DNA from: Gordonia paraffinivorans NBRC 108238
Lineage (GTDB): Bacteria > Actinomycetota > Actinomycetes > Mycobacteriales > Mycobacteriaceae
Length of the DNA stretch: 64,000 nucleotides
Direction: 5' to 3'
Assembly: GCF_000344155.1 (NCBI RefSeq)
Contig: NZ_BAOQ01000021.1
Location: 46,097-110,096 of the forward strand
In this document: positions 1 through 8,712 of the stretch, piece by piece
Layout: each line of letters begins with the position of its first letter
How positions within the stretch are numbered: the first letter of the stretch is position 1
Made by a program: the position numbers and the translations under genes
The notes under the pieces: generated by a model
Told to the model about the DNA's origin: nothing
Databases searched by the model: none
Seen by the model: only the letters and a program-made list of their open reading frames with translations

Positions 1-137
1 ATCACCGTGGTGTACGCGAGGGAGCGATCGCGCGACAGCGTTTCGTGCACCTGTCGCACGGTCTGCGGTTCCGCGCTCGCCCACAGCGTGTCCATGACCG
101 CGCGTTCGAGGTCGCCGAGCCCATTCATCTTTCGCAT
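1..137 (-). CDS. blaI: BlaI/MecI/CopY-family repressor, N-terminal part (runs off window)
   Basis: Only the first 45 residues of this minus-strand gene are inside the window. They include the stretches GLGDLERAVMDTLW and ETLSRDRSLAYTTV, the typical start of the winged-helix DNA-binding domain of BlaI-family repressors, and resemble M. tuberculosis Rv1846c. Family members bind DNA as dimers and control beta-lactam response and respiration genes. The ATG at 137 is favoured because GGAAGG lies 11 nt upstream; an in-frame ATG at 128 is the alternative. The gene is divergent from the small RNA and thioesterase that follow, as in mycobacteria. The effector domain lies outside the window. Confidence 0.85.
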   Translation of the reverse strand, partial: MRKMNGLGDLERAVMDTLWASAEPQTVRQVHETLSRDRSLAYTTV

Positions 138-242
138 TGTACTGCCGTGCCTTCCTCTGTCTGTCCGCCGGCCCGTCGCGCTCCACCTCGTTGTGGTTCG
201 GCACGGGTGGCCACGCCTCTCGCGTGGCGTCTTCCCGCGCCC

Positions 243-271
243 TTGACACGTTGGTAAGGCTAGCCTACATT
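243..271 (+). promoter_or_regulatory. sigma70/SigA-type promoter of the small RNA
   Basis: TTGACA at 243-248 is followed after exactly 17 nt by TACATT at 266-271, a near-consensus housekeeping promoter. Transcription would begin near 278-280. The spacer is overlapped by an iron box, so an iron-bound repressor would block polymerase directly. Confidence 0.75.
250..268. promoter_or_regulatory. IdeR/DtxR iron box
   Basis: GTTGGTAAGGCTAGCCTAC matches the remembered IdeR/DtxR consensus TTAGGTTAGGCTAACCTAA at 14 of 19 positions, including the palindromic core AGGCTAGCCT. It sits inside the promoter spacer and reaches the -10 element. The expected logic is repression by iron-loaded IdeR and expression under iron starvation. 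It could also affect the divergent blaI promoter. Confidence 0.65.
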
Positions 272-278
272 AATTGTC

Positions 279-380
279 GTCGGACCGCGCGAGTGTCCTG
301 AGGGCTGCAGAGACCCCCGGTCCACATCACGGAAGGCCCCGCATCTCCCCGAGGTGCGGGGCCTTCCGGTTCGTTCGTGT
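279..380 (+). ncRNA. mrsI: Candidate iron-responsive small RNA MrsI
   Basis: A strong promoter with an iron box is followed, about 50 nt after the predicted start, by a 13-bp perfect GC-rich hairpin (331-367) and a moderately T-rich tail. This gives a transcript of about 100 nt with no convincing reading frame. It lies between blaI and the thioesterase, the position of M. tuberculosis ncRv11846 (MrsI). MrsI is described as an IdeR-repressed sRNA that spares iron by silencing iron-containing proteins. Promoter, operator, terminator and gene context are seen; identity with MrsI is inferred from synteny and control, not from alignment. The ends are estimates. Confidence 0.65.
331..367 (+). terminator. 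Intrinsic terminator-like hairpin of the small RNA
   Basis: The arm GGAAGGCCCCGCA (331-343) pairs perfectly with 355-367 across an 11-nt loop. The sequence after it, GGTTCGTTCGTGT, is only moderately T-rich, as is usual for actinobacterial terminators. Confidence 0.75.
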
Positions 381-495
381 GCGGTGTCAACGACGCGCGC
401 GGCGTCTGTGTTCCCGCGCGCGCCGACTGTGTTCCCGGGGTGGGGTTCCCGGGGTGGGATCGCGAACCGCGGGCGCTCATGCGAATGTTGACGCC

Positions 496-918
496 ATGAC
501 AGCGAACAGTGTGGATGACATCCTCCGGGGTTCGGCCGGAAAGGGACTCGACGGCGTTCTCGGCCTCGAGGTCGTCGAGGCGGGGCCCGATCGGATCGTC
601 GCGACCATGGAGATCACCGAGAAGCACCACCAGCCGTTCGGCATCGTCCACGGCGGCGTGTACTGCGCGGTCGGGGAGAGCGTCGCGAGCATGAGTGGAT
701 TCCTCTGGCTGCACGAGACGGGCATCGGCGGTCACGCGGTCGGCGTCAACAACAACACCGACTTCCTGCGCTCGGTCTCCTCCGGCACGATCACCGCGAC
801 CTCCACGCCGATCCACCGTGGTCGTCGCCAGCAGCTGTGGGCGGTCGACATGGTCGACGAGAGTGGCCGGCTGGTCGCCAAGACCCAGGTCCGCCTCCAG
901 AACCTCGAGGGCGAGTGA
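496..918 (+). CDS. Hotdog-fold PaaI-type acyl-CoA thioesterase (Rv1847-like)
   Basis: A 140-residue single hotdog-fold domain. The motif HGGVYCAVGES near residues 51-61 is the helix-dipole and carboxylate catalytic motif of PaaI-type thioesterases, which hydrolyse acyl-CoA esters. A later stretch, GVNNNTDFLR, is the usual substrate-channel strand. Length and position match M. tuberculosis Rv1847, which also sits just upstream of the urease genes. The ATG at 496 was chosen because it gives the family length; the frame stays open to 274, but that would place coding sequence over the small-RNA hairpin. The physiological substrate is unknown. Confidence 0.85.
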   Translation: MTANSVDDILRGSAGKGLDGVLGLEVVEAGPDRIVATMEITEKHHQPFGIVHGGVYCAVGESVASMSGFLWLHETGIGGHAVGVNNNTDFLRSVSSGTITATSTPIHRGRRQQLWAVDMVDESGRLVAKTQVRLQNLEGE

Positions 919-925
919 GGGGTCG

Positions 926-2152
926 GTGAACCCCGAGACCACGTCACGGATCGAGGAGATCCTCGGCGCGGTCGACGCCGACCTCGCCGCGGGGTTCCCG
1001 GGTGACCGGGCCGAACCGCAGCCGGTGCACACCGTCTACGTCAGCGCCGCCGACGTCGAGGTCGACACGCCGGCGCAGTGGGGCCGGCGAGCCCTGGAAC
1101 TCGCCGCCGACGTACGTCCGGTGCTGGCCGACCTCGCCGGCGAGGAGGCGCTCGCGGTCGCGCTGAGCAGGTTGCGGACCAACCCGATCGAGGACCTGCG
1201 CATCGATCTCGAGGACGGCTACGGCCGGCGCGACGACGCCGTCGAGGATCGTCACGCCCGTCACGCCGGCGAGGTGCTCGCGGCGTGGACGTCGATGCGT
1301 CCGGCCGCCCCGCGCATGGCCGGGGTCCGGGCCAAGGGCCTCGGCGCCGGCGAACGCCGCCGAGGCCTGCGCACCCTCGAGCTGGTCCTCGACGCGGCCG
1401 GCGGCGTGCCGGACGGATTCGTCTTCACCGTCCCGAAGCTGCGCGACGCCCGGCAGGTCGACGCGGTCAACCTCATCTGCGCCGAGTTCGAACGCGTCCA
1501 CGGTCTCGACGAGGGCGCTCTCGGCTACGAACTGCAGGTCGAGATCCCGCAGGCGGTGCTCGGCGCCGACGGCCGGGCGACCGTGGCCGAGGCGATCCAT
1601 CGTGGCCGGCCGCGGGTGCGCGCACTGCACTACGGAACCTACGACTACAGCGCGGCGTGCGGCATCGTCTCGGCGCAACAGTCGCTTGCGCATCCGGTCG
1701 CCGACCACGCGAAGGCCGTCATGCAGGCCGCGGCCGCCCAGACCGGGGTCTGGGTAAGCGACGGCTCGACACAGGTCGTGCCCGTCGGGCCGCGCGACGC
1801 CGTCGAGGCCGCGGTCCGGCGCCACCACGGCCTGGTCGTGCGATCCCTCGAGCGGGGGTTCTATCAGGGCTGGGACATGCATCCGGGCCATCTCGTCACG
1901 CGCTGGCTCGCGGTCGCCGGGTTCTACCGGTCGGCGATGCCCGTCGCGGCCCGGCGCCTGCAGGCGTATGCCGAGCGCACCGGCTCGGACGTGATGGACG
2001 AACCGGCCACCGCGATGTCGCTCGCTCTGGTCATCCGGCGCGGGGTCCACGCCGGGGCGTTCACCCACGACGAGGTCGCCGCGATCGCGCCGCTCGTCAC
2101 CGCGGCGTGGCTCGACGAGTTGCGGTCGGCCGGCGGGAGCCTCGGGGACTGA
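926..2152 (+). CDS. Citrate lyase/aldolase-like protein (DUF6986 type)
   Basis: A 408-residue protein of the HpcH/HpaI aldolase-citrate lyase beta superfamily, closest to what I know as DUF6986. Visible marks are LRIDLEDGYG (91-100), an acidic metal-binding motif, then GVRAKGLGAGERRR, YELQVEIPQAVLG, HYGTYDYSAACGI and QGWDMHPGHL near residue 315. Such barrels cleave or form C-C bonds on acyl-CoA or keto acids; the reaction of this subgroup is not known to me. The GTG at 926 starts 7 nt after the thioesterase stop, suggesting co-transcription. It separates the thioesterase from ureA, unlike M. tuberculosis where those genes are adjacent. Confidence 0.7.
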   Translation: MNPETTSRIEEILGAVDADLAAGFPGDRAEPQPVHTVYVSAADVEVDTPAQWGRRALELAADVRPVLADLAGEEALAVALSRLRTNPIEDLRIDLEDGYGRRDDAVEDRHARHAGEVLAAWTSMRPAAPRMAGVRAKGLGAGERRRGLRTLELVLDAAGGVPDGFVFTVPKLRDARQVDAVNLICAEFERVHGLDEGALGYELQVEIPQAVLGADGRATVAEAIHRGRPRVRALHYGTYDYSAACGIVSAQQSLAHPVADHAKAVMQAAAAQTGVWVSDGSTQVVPVGPRDAVEAAVRRHHGLVVRSLERGFYQGWDMHPGHLVTRWLAVAGFYRSAMPVAARRLQAYAERTGSDVMDEPATAMSLALVIRRGVHAGAFTHDEVAAIAPLVTAAWLDELRSAGGSLGD

Positions 2153-2290
2153 CCTCGGTCTTCGCCCCTGCGCTCGTCGTCGCCGCGCCGATGACGCCGG
2201 TGCGTGGCAGGATGTCGGCTTGTCACCGAAAGACCCGTCACCGACACCAGATACGACCCACGGTCGGCGAACTGCTGAGGAGTGAACCCG

Positions 2291-2593
2291 GTGCGACTGT
2301 CGCCGCATGAACAGGAACGGCTGTTGATCTCCTACGCGGCCGAACTCGCTCGACGACGACAGGCCCGCGGGCTCAAGCTGAATCACCCCGAGGCGGTGGC
2401 GATCATCACCGACCACGTGCTCGAGGGCGCGCGCGACGGTCGTTCGGTGGCCGAGCTCATGGCCTCCGGCCGTGAGGTGCTCCGCCGCGAGGACGTCATG
2501 GACGGGGTGCCCGAGATGTTGCACGACGTGCAGGTCGAGGCGACCTTCCCGGACGGCACCAAGCTGGTGACCGTCCACGACCCGATCTCGTAG
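2291..2593 (+). CDS. ureA: Urease gamma subunit
   Basis: The 100-residue gamma subunit of nickel urease, which hydrolyses urea to ammonia and carbamate in the cytoplasm. The sequence [19 protein letters not shown] followed by [17 protein letters not shown] is almost diagnostic of UreA. The GTG at 2291 was chosen over the in-frame GTG at 2282 because AGGAG (2277-2281) then has proper spacing and the protein starts at the conserved RLSP. It is the first gene of ureABC-ureF-ureG-ureD and, as in mycobacteria, is separate from ureB. Confidence 0.97.
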   Translation: MRLSPHEQERLLISYAAELARRRQARGLKLNHPEAVAIITDHVLEGARDGRSVAELMASGREVLRREDVMDGVPEMLHDVQVEATFPDGTKLVTVHDPIS

Positions 2594-2637
2594 TACCGCA
2601 CCACCCGAAGCCGCTGACGCAACCGAGAAAGGCCGAG

Positions 2638-3012
2638 ATGTCGGGAACGCCAACCACATCGACGAGGTCGTCCGTGGTCCCCGGCGAGATCATCGCCGCC
2701 GGGGGCACGATCGAGCTGAACGCCGGCGCCGAGGTCGTCGAGGTGACCGTGGTCAACTCCGGCGACCGGCCCGTGCAGGTGGGCAGCCACGTCCACTTCC
2801 CCCAGGCCAACGCGGCGCTCGAGTTCGATCGCGCACTCGCGCGCGGGCGGCGTCTGGACATCCCCGCGGGGACCGCGGTGCGGTTCGAGCCGGGGATCGA
2901 GATGACCGTCGCGCTCGTCCCGCTGGGCGGATCCCGTGAGGTGCACGGGATCTCGCTGGACCCGCCGGGCGCGCTCGGCCCGGTGGCCGACGCTGCCGAC
3001 GGGAGGCCGTGA
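2638..3012 (+). CDS. ureB: Urease beta subunit
   Basis: A 124-residue beta subunit. [17 protein letters not shown] opens the conserved part, and [17 protein letters not shown] is the hallmark segment that helps position the active-site flap of UreC. The first dozen residues (Thr/Ser-rich) and the tail after GISLDPPG are less conserved and make it slightly longer than usual. It begins 44 nt after ureA and its stop overlaps the start of ureC (GTGATG), so the two are translationally coupled. Confidence 0.97.
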   Translation: MSGTPTTSTRSSVVPGEIIAAGGTIELNAGAEVVEVTVVNSGDRPVQVGSHVHFPQANAALEFDRALARGRRLDIPAGTAVRFEPGIEMTVALVPLGGSREVHGISLDPPGALGPVADAADGRP

Positions 3013-4730
3013 TGGCGATCCTGGGACGCGACCGGTACGCGCAGCTCTTCGGCCCGACGACCGGCGACCTCATCCGCCTCGCCGACACCGACCTGCTCAT
3101 CGAGATCACCGACGACCTCTCGGGCGGACCGGGGCGCGCCGGGGACGAGGCCGTCTTCGGCGGCGGCAAGGTGATCCGCGAATCCATGGGGCAGAGCCGC
3201 GCGACCCGCGCCGACGGCGCCCCCGACACCGTCATCACCGGTGTCGTCGTGCTCGACCACTGGGGAATCGTCAAGGCCGACCTCGGGATTCGCGACGGAC
3301 GCATCGTCGCGCTCGGCAAGGCCGGCAACCCCGACACCATGGACGGCGTCCACCCGGACCTTGTCATCGGGCCGACCACCGAGATCATCGCCGGCAACGG
3401 CAAGATCGTCACCGCCGGCGCCATCGACTGCCACGTCCACTTCATCTGCCCGCAGATCCTCGACGAGGCGCTCGGCAACGGCGTCACCACGCTGATCGGC
3501 GGCGGCACCGGACCGGCCGAGGGCAGCAAGGCCACGACCGTGACCCCGGGCGCCTGGCATCTCGCGTCGATCCTCGCCGCGACCGATCACTGGCCGATGA
3601 ACATCGCGCTGCTCGGCAAGGGCAACACCGTCAGCGCGGAGGCGATGCACGAGCAGATCCGCGCCGGCGCATCCGGATTCAAACTCCACGAGGACTGGGG
3701 GAGCACCCCGGCGGCGATCGACGCGTGCCTGCGGGTCGCCGACGAGACCGGCGTCCAGGTGGCCCTGCACTCCGACACGCTCAACGAGGCGGGCTTCGTC
3801 GAGTCGACCCTCGGCGCCATCGGCGGCCGGAGCATCCACGCGTACCACACCGAGGGGGCCGGCGGCGGGCACGCGCCCGACATCATCACCGTGGCCGCGT
3901 ACCCGAATGTGCTTCCCTCGTCGACCAATCCGACGCGTCCGCACACCGTCAACACCCTCGACGAGCACCTCGACATGCTCATGGTGTGCCACCACCTCAA
4001 CCCGACGGTCCCCGAGGACCTCGCCTTCGCGGAGAGCCGCATCCGGCCGTCGACGATCGCCGCGGAGGACCTGCTGCACGACCTGGGCGCGATCTCGATG
4101 ATCGGGTCGGACTCGCAGGCCATGGGCCGCATCGGCGAGGTCGTGCTCCGGACCTGGCAGACCGCCCACGTCATGAAACGCAAGCGCGGCTCGCTGCCGG
4201 GCGACGGGCGGGCCGACAACAACCGCGCCCGGCGCTATGTCGCGAAGTACACGATCTGCCCCGCGGTCGCGCACGGATTCGACGACGAGATCGGCTCGGT
4301 GGAGGTTGGCAAGCTGGCCGACCTCGTGGTGTGGGACCCCGCGTTCTTCGGCGTCCGTCCCGACCTCGTCATCAAGGGCGGGGCGATCGCCTGGGCGGCG
4401 ATGGGTGACGCGAACGCATCCATCCCCACGCCGCAGCCGATCCTGCCGCGGCCGATGTTCGGCTCCGCGCCGAAACTCGCGTCCGCGACGTCGGTCGGCT
4501 TCGTCGCGCCCGGCGCCGATCCGGACCTCGCCGGGCGGATCGGCGTCGACCGCCGGCTCGTCCCGGTCAAGTACACGCGGAAGGTCGGCAAGGCCGACAT
4601 GGTGAACAACGACGCCTGCCCGACCATCGAGGTCGATCCGGACACGTTCACGGTCACGGTCGACGGCGAGGTCTGGGACGCCGAGCCGGTCGCCGAACTG
4701 CCCATGGCACAGAGATACTTCCTGTTCTGA
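3009..4730 (+). CDS. ureC: Urease alpha subunit (catalytic)
   Basis: A 573-residue catalytic subunit carrying the bi-nickel site. All key residues are visible, numbered from GTG 3009: His142 and His144 (IDCHVHF), the carbamylated Lys225 (GFKLHEDW), His254 (VALHSD), His280 ([10 protein letters not shown]), flap Cys327 and catalytic His328 (MVCHHLNP), and Asp368 (GSDSQAMG). The constant offset of 8 from the Klebsiella numbering indicates an intact full-length enzyme. An ATG at 3012 is an equally possible start. It is coupled to ureB upstream and ureF downstream. Confidence 0.98.
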   Translation: MMAILGRDRYAQLFGPTTGDLIRLADTDLLIEITDDLSGGPGRAGDEAVFGGGKVIRESMGQSRATRADGAPDTVITGVVVLDHWGIVKADLGIRDGRIVALGKAGNPDTMDGVHPDLVIGPTTEIIAGNGKIVTAGAIDCHVHFICPQILDEALGNGVTTLIGGGTGPAEGSKATTVTPGAWHLASILAATDHWPMNIALLGKGNTVSAEAMHEQIRAGASGFKLHEDWGSTPAAIDACLRVADETGVQVALHSDTLNEAGFVESTLGAIGGRSIHAYHTEGAGGGHAPDIITVAAYPNVLPSSTNPTRPHTVNTLDEHLDMLMVCHHLNPTVPEDLAFAESRIRPSTIAAEDLLHDLGAISMIGSDSQAMGRIGEVVLRTWQTAHVMKRKRGSLPGDGRADNNRARRYVAKYTICPAVAHGFDDEIGSVEVGKLADLVVWDPAFFGVRPDLVIKGGAIAWAAMGDANASIPTPQPILPRPMFGSAPKLASATSVGFVAPGADPDLAGRIGVDRRLVPVKYTRKVGKADMVNNDACPTIEVDPDTFTVTVDGEVWDAEPVAELPMAQRYFLF

Positions 4731-5419
4731 TGTCGGACCGACCGGAACCCGCCGGCCCGGCGCCGGGGACGCAGTCGCCCGCGCACGCCCCGCTGGCGAT
4801 GATGCTGTCGCTGGCCGACTCCCGGCTGCCGGTGGGCGGTCACGTCCACTCGGGCGGCGTCGAGCAGGCCATCGCCGACGGATTCATCCGCACCGCAGAC
4901 GAGCTCGCAGGCTTCCTCTACCGCCGGGTCACCACCAGCGGTCTGGTGACGGGGTCGATCGCGGCCGCCGTGGCCGACGGCAGGCTCGACGTCGCCGCTG
5001 CGCAACGGGAGACCGATGCCCGCACCCCGTCGGCGGCGGCGCGCAAGGCCTCGCTGGCGCAGGGGAGGGGGATGGTCCGCCTCGCCCGGAGGATGTTCCC
5101 CGACCACGACTGGTCGGCGCACCGCCCGGCGACGCACCTGCCGGTGATCAGCGGGTCGATCGGCGCCGCGTCGTCGTTGTCGGGCTTCCATACCGCGCTG
5201 GTCCTCGTCTACACGACGATGAGCGGCTCGGCGACCGCGGGGCAGCGACTGCTCGCGCTCGACCCGGCCGATGTGGCGATCATGATCGCCGAGCTCGGCG
5301 CCGAGTGCGAACGCGTCGCGGCACAGGCCGCGGTCGGGCTCGCCGACCTGTCCGATCCGATTCTCGACGTCTTCGCCGAACGCCACGAGCGGCAACCGAT
5401 GCCGTTGTTCATGTCCTGA
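4730..5419 (+). CDS. ureF: Urease accessory protein UreF
   Basis: A 229-residue UreF, the chaperone that forms the UreD-UreF-UreG complex on apo-urease and governs GTP-dependent nickel insertion. The motif LADSRLPVGGHVHSGGVEQA near residues 25-44 is the family signature; the rest is the usual all-helical, Ala-rich fold. Its ATG overlaps the ureC stop by one base (TGATG). The first 18 residues are Pro/Gly/Ala-rich and probably disordered. An 81-bp gap separates it from ureG. Confidence 0.93.
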   Translation: MSDRPEPAGPAPGTQSPAHAPLAMMLSLADSRLPVGGHVHSGGVEQAIADGFIRTADELAGFLYRRVTTSGLVTGSIAAAVADGRLDVAAAQRETDARTPSAAARKASLAQGRGMVRLARRMFPDHDWSAHRPATHLPVISGSIGAASSLSGFHTALVLVYTTMSGSATAGQRLLALDPADVAIMIAELGAECERVAAQAAVGLADLSDPILDVFAERHERQPMPLFMS

Positions 5420-5500
5420 GCGCGCCGACGCTCGGATGCAGTCCCCACCGACCGGACGCCAAACCCACCGAGAGCACAGCCCCACCGAGAGGAGTCACCG

Positions 5501-6175
5501 ATGCCCCCGCATCTCATCGACGGGCAGCCGCACGCCCATGACCACGACCGGCCCCGCCGCAAGCGTGCACCGGGCGAGCCGCTGCGGATCGGCGTCGGCG
5601 GCCCCGTCGGCTCCGGCAAGACCGCGCTCGTCGCCGCCCTCTGCCGCCAGTTGCGCGACGAGCTGTCGGTCGCGGTCCTGACCAACGACATCTACACCAC
5701 CGAGGACGCGGACTTCCTGCGCCGCAACGCGGTCCTGCCCGACGAGCGGATCACCGCGGTGCAGACCGGCGGCTGCCCGCACACCGCGATCCGCGACGAC
5801 ATCACCGCCAACCTCGACGCCATCGACGACCTCATCGAGGCGAATCCGCCCCTGGACCTGATCCTCGTCGAGTCCGGCGGCGACAACCTCACCGCGACGT
5901 TCTCGACCGGCCTCATCGACGTGCAGATCTTCGTCATCGACGTCGCGGGCGGGGACAAGGTGCCGCGCAAGGGCGGCCCGGGCGTGACCTTCTCGGATCT
6001 GCTGGTGATCAACAAGACCGATCTCGCCGAGCGCGTGGGCGCCGACCTGGACGTCATGCGCCGCGATGCCGAGAACGTGCGCGAGGGCCGGCCGACCGCG
6101 ATGATCTCGCTGACCGAGGATCCGGCCGCCACCGACGTGCTGGCGTGGGTGCGTGAACAGCTCGCGGCACCGTGA
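5501..6175 (+). CDS. ureG: Urease accessory GTPase UreG
   Basis: A 224-residue SIMIBI-class GTPase that powers nickel delivery. The P-loop [19 protein letters not shown] lies near residues 30-48; [26 protein letters not shown] (with the nickel-binding CPH) and VINKTDLA follow in order. The N-terminus carries four histidines (residues 4, 11, 13, 15), a possible nickel store. This matters because no ureE, the usual nickel carrier, is present. The start ATG is preceded by GAGAGGAG. Between ureF and ureG there is only an 81-bp spacer. Confidence 0.97.
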   Translation: MPPHLIDGQPHAHDHDRPRRKRAPGEPLRIGVGGPVGSGKTALVAALCRQLRDELSVAVLTNDIYTTEDADFLRRNAVLPDERITAVQTGGCPHTAIRDDITANLDAIDDLIEANPPLDLILVESGGDNLTATFSTGLIDVQIFVIDVAGGDKVPRKGGPGVTFSDLLVINKTDLAERVGADLDVMRRDAENVREGRPTAMISLTEDPAATDVLAWVREQLAAP

Positions 6176-6188
6176 CGGCCGGATAGCG

Positions 6189-6914
6189 GTGGACACCCTC
6201 GTCGAGATCGTCGCGACCGCCGGCCGCGGGGTGCGGCACAGGGCGACAGGCGGTCTCGCCGTCCGGGTGACCGCGCCCGGCCACGCGCAACTGATCGGAA
6301 CCGCGGCCACGCCGCTCGGCGGCGACGAGATCGTCGTGCGGGTCACCGTCGAACCCGGCGCATATCTCCACCTCGGTAGCGTGGCGGCCGCCATCGCACT
6401 GCCGGCACACGATCGCGCCGACTCGCGTGCGCGGTGGGAGATCACGGTCGGGGCCGGCGGGCGGCTGCGCGTCGACCCGCAACCGACGATCGTCGCCGGC
6501 GGTGCGTTCCACACCTCGGACATCGTCGTCGACCTCGATCCCGCGGCCACTCTGGACCTTCACGAACACGTGCAGATCGGCCGCGCGTCGAGCAGCGGCG
6601 ATCCCGACCGGAACCGGCGGGACCGTGCCGGCCGGTGGACGGGCGGTCTGCGCGTCGAGGTCGGGGGAGAGCTACTGCTGGCGCATCGCGTGGCGCTCGG
6701 CGACCGGACGCCGGCGGCGACCGCCGGACACCGGGCCATGAGCAGTGTCTTCCGCCACCCCGACGACCGTCCCGAGGACGTCCACCCGACGGCCTTCGCC
6801 GCCCGGCTGCGTCTGGCGGGCGCGGCGACCCTGACGAGTGCCCTCGGCACGTCGGTTGCGGGTACCCGGCGCCTCGCCGACTCACTCGACGCCGCAGCCC
6901 TGGTCCCCCACTGA
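6189..6914 (+). CDS. ureD: Urease accessory protein UreD/UreH
   Basis: A 241-residue UreD scaffold protein, last gene of the operon, which recruits UreF and UreG to apo-urease. Recognisable parts are the beta-rich core with LGGDEIVVRVTVEPGAYL, the segment GGRLRVDPQPTIVAGG, and MSSVFRHPD. The GTG at 6189 follows ureG by 13 nt; a GTG at 6153 would overlap ureG by 23 nt and add 12 residues. Sequence divergence is high, as is normal for UreD, so the call also rests on position. A hairpin spans its stop codon. Confidence 0.9.
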   Translation: MDTLVEIVATAGRGVRHRATGGLAVRVTAPGHAQLIGTAATPLGGDEIVVRVTVEPGAYLHLGSVAAAIALPAHDRADSRARWEITVGAGGRLRVDPQPTIVAGGAFHTSDIVVDLDPAATLDLHEHVQIGRASSSGDPDRNRRDRAGRWTGGLRVEVGGELLLAHRVALGDRTPAATAGHRAMSSVFRHPDDRPEDVHPTAFAARLRLAGAATLTSALGTSVAGTRRLADSLDAAALVPH

Positions 6915-6930
6915 GGGCCCAGGGCTGCGG
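6892..6930. terminator. Hairpin between convergent ureD and ndh
   Basis: CCGCAGCCCTGG (6892-6903) pairs with 6919-6930 across a 15-nt loop that contains the ureD stop codon. It lies between two genes that converge and could end transcripts from both sides. Confidence 0.6.
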
Positions 6931-6958
6931 TCGAGAATCTACGGCGTCGGTCGTGCCG

Positions 6959-8482
6959 TCAACTGGCCTCGGGCTCCTTCTCCTTGGACTTGTCGCCCTC
7001 CGTCGGCACCGATCCGGTCGCGGGGGTCTCGTCCGATGACACCGTCCCCGGGTCGGTTGCGGCGGCCGCCCCGGACTTCGCCCGCTTTCTTGCCGCCTCC
7101 TCGATCTCGGCGTTCTGCTTCTCCAGCGCCGACATCGCGGTGCGCGCGTAGACCTGCTGCTCGGTCACCGCGAGCTGCGAGCGTCCGCGGGTGGTGAACG
7201 CGAAGAACCAGTTGATCAGCGTGTTCAGGCGGTTGCGGAAGCCGACCAGGTACACGAGGTGCAGGGCGAGCCAGCCGAGCCACGCGAAGTAGCCCTCGGT
7301 CTCGAACTTCTTCTTGGTGCCCGGGATCGGGACCTGCATCACCGCGGAGTACCGCGAGATGGTCGCCATCGAGCCCTTGTCGAAGTAGCTGAACGGCTTG
7401 CGCTGGTCCGGCGTCTGGCCCTTCATCGACGCCTTGATCGCGTCCGCGGCGTAGCGGCCGCCCTGGATCGCGCCCTGCGCGACGCCGGGCACACCGTCGA
7501 CCGCCATCATGTCGCCGACCACGAAGACCTCCGGGTGGCCCGGGATCGTCAGGTCGGGCAGGACCTTCACGCGGCCGGCCCGGTCGAGTTCGGCGCCGGA
7601 CTGGTCGGAGAGCAGCTTGCCGAGCGGGCTGGCCTGGACGCCTGCCGACCAGACCTTGCACTGGGACTCGATCCGGCGGGTGGTGCCGTCCTTTTCCTTG
7701 ACCACGAGACCGTCGTAGTCGACGTCGACGACCATCGCGTTGAGCTGGATCTCCACGCCCAACTTCTCCAGGCGGGCCGCGGCCTTCTGCCCGAGCTTCG
7801 GGCCGAACGGCGGCAGCACCGACGGTGCGGCGTCGAGGAGGATGACCCGGGCCTCGGTCGGGTCGATGTTGCGGAAGGCGCCCTTGAGTGTCTTGTCGCT
7901 CATCTCCGCAATCTGGCCGGCGAGCTCCACACCGGTCGGGCCCGCGCCGACGACGACGAACGTCAGCAGCTTGGCGCGCTCGGCCGGGTCGTGGGACAGC
8001 TCGGCCTGCTCGAAGGCGCCGAGGATGCGGCCGCGGAGCTCGAGGGCGTGGTCGATGGTCTTCATTCCGGGGGCGTACTCGGCGAAGTGGTCGTTGCCGA
8101 AGTACGACTGGTCGGCGCCGGCGGCCACGATCAGGTCGTCGTACGGGGTGACCGTGATGCGCTCGAGGAAGCGCGAGGTGACGGTCCTGGCCTCGAGGTC
8201 GATGTCGAACACGTTGCCGAGGAGCACCTGGGTGTTCTTCTGCTTGCGCAGCACCACGCGGGTGGCCGGCGCGATCTCACCCTCGGCGACGATGCCGGTC
8301 GCGACCTGGTAGAGCATCGGCTGGAAGAGATGGTGGGTGGTCTTGGCGATCAGCGTCACGTCGACGTCTGCCTTGGCAAGACGCTGGGCGGCGAACAATC
8401 CGCCGAAGCCGGAGCCGATGATGACCACTTTGCGGCGGTCCTTGCCCGCAAGTGCGGGGGCCTGGGCGGCGGGGCTGCTCAT
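6959..8482 (-). CDS. ndh: Type II NADH dehydrogenase
   Basis: A 507-residue non-proton-pumping NADH:menaquinone oxidoreductase of the respiratory chain. Two Rossmann motifs are visible: FAD-binding VVIIGSGFGGLFAAQRLAK near residues 19-37, and NADH-binding VVVGAGPTGVELAGQIAE around 175. VFVVGDMMA completes the FAD site. Near the C-terminus, a hydrophobic helix (YFAWLGWLALHLVYLVGF) and LINWFFAF anchor it to the membrane face, followed by an Ala/Lys/Glu-rich tail. It is convergent with ureD as Rv1854c is in M. tuberculosis. The ATG at 8482 has GAAGGAGA upstream. Confidence 0.95.
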   Translation of the reverse strand: MSSPAAQAPALAGKDRRKVVIIGSGFGGLFAAQRLAKADVDVTLIAKTTHHLFQPMLYQVATGIVAEGEIAPATRVVLRKQKNTQVLLGNVFDIDLEARTVTSRFLERITVTPYDDLIVAAGADQSYFGNDHFAEYAPGMKTIDHALELRGRILGAFEQAELSHDPAERAKLLTFVVVGAGPTGVELAGQIAEMSDKTLKGAFRNIDPTEARVILLDAAPSVLPPFGPKLGQKAAARLEKLGVEIQLNAMVVDVDYDGLVVKEKDGTTRRIESQCKVWSAGVQASPLGKLLSDQSGAELDRAGRVKVLPDLTIPGHPEVFVVGDMMAVDGVPGVAQGAIQGGRYAADAIKASMKGQTPDQRKPFSYFDKGSMATISRYSAVMQVPIPGTKKKFETEGYFAWLGWLALHLVYLVGFRNRLNTLINWFFAFTTRGRSQLAVTEQQVYARTAMSALEKQNAEIEEAARKRAKSGAAAATDPGTVSSDETPATGSVPTEGDKSKEKEPEAS

Positions 8483-8712
8483 CTCCAGACATCTCCTTCT
8501 CGCTCGATTGGGGACGGTTCGGCGTCGGTCCCGAGTGGGTTCGGCCTCAGCGGATCAGACCGTCACGGTCTCACCGTATCGGCGTGCGAGCCGACGAGAA
8601 CCGTACATGCCCACAACGGTAGTCAATGACTCCGAGTACGGCGCGGCCAGTGTGGTGTTATCCGGCACATCGAGCGGGCGGACGACGGACCGATCGGGCA
8701 GTGCCGAGCCTC

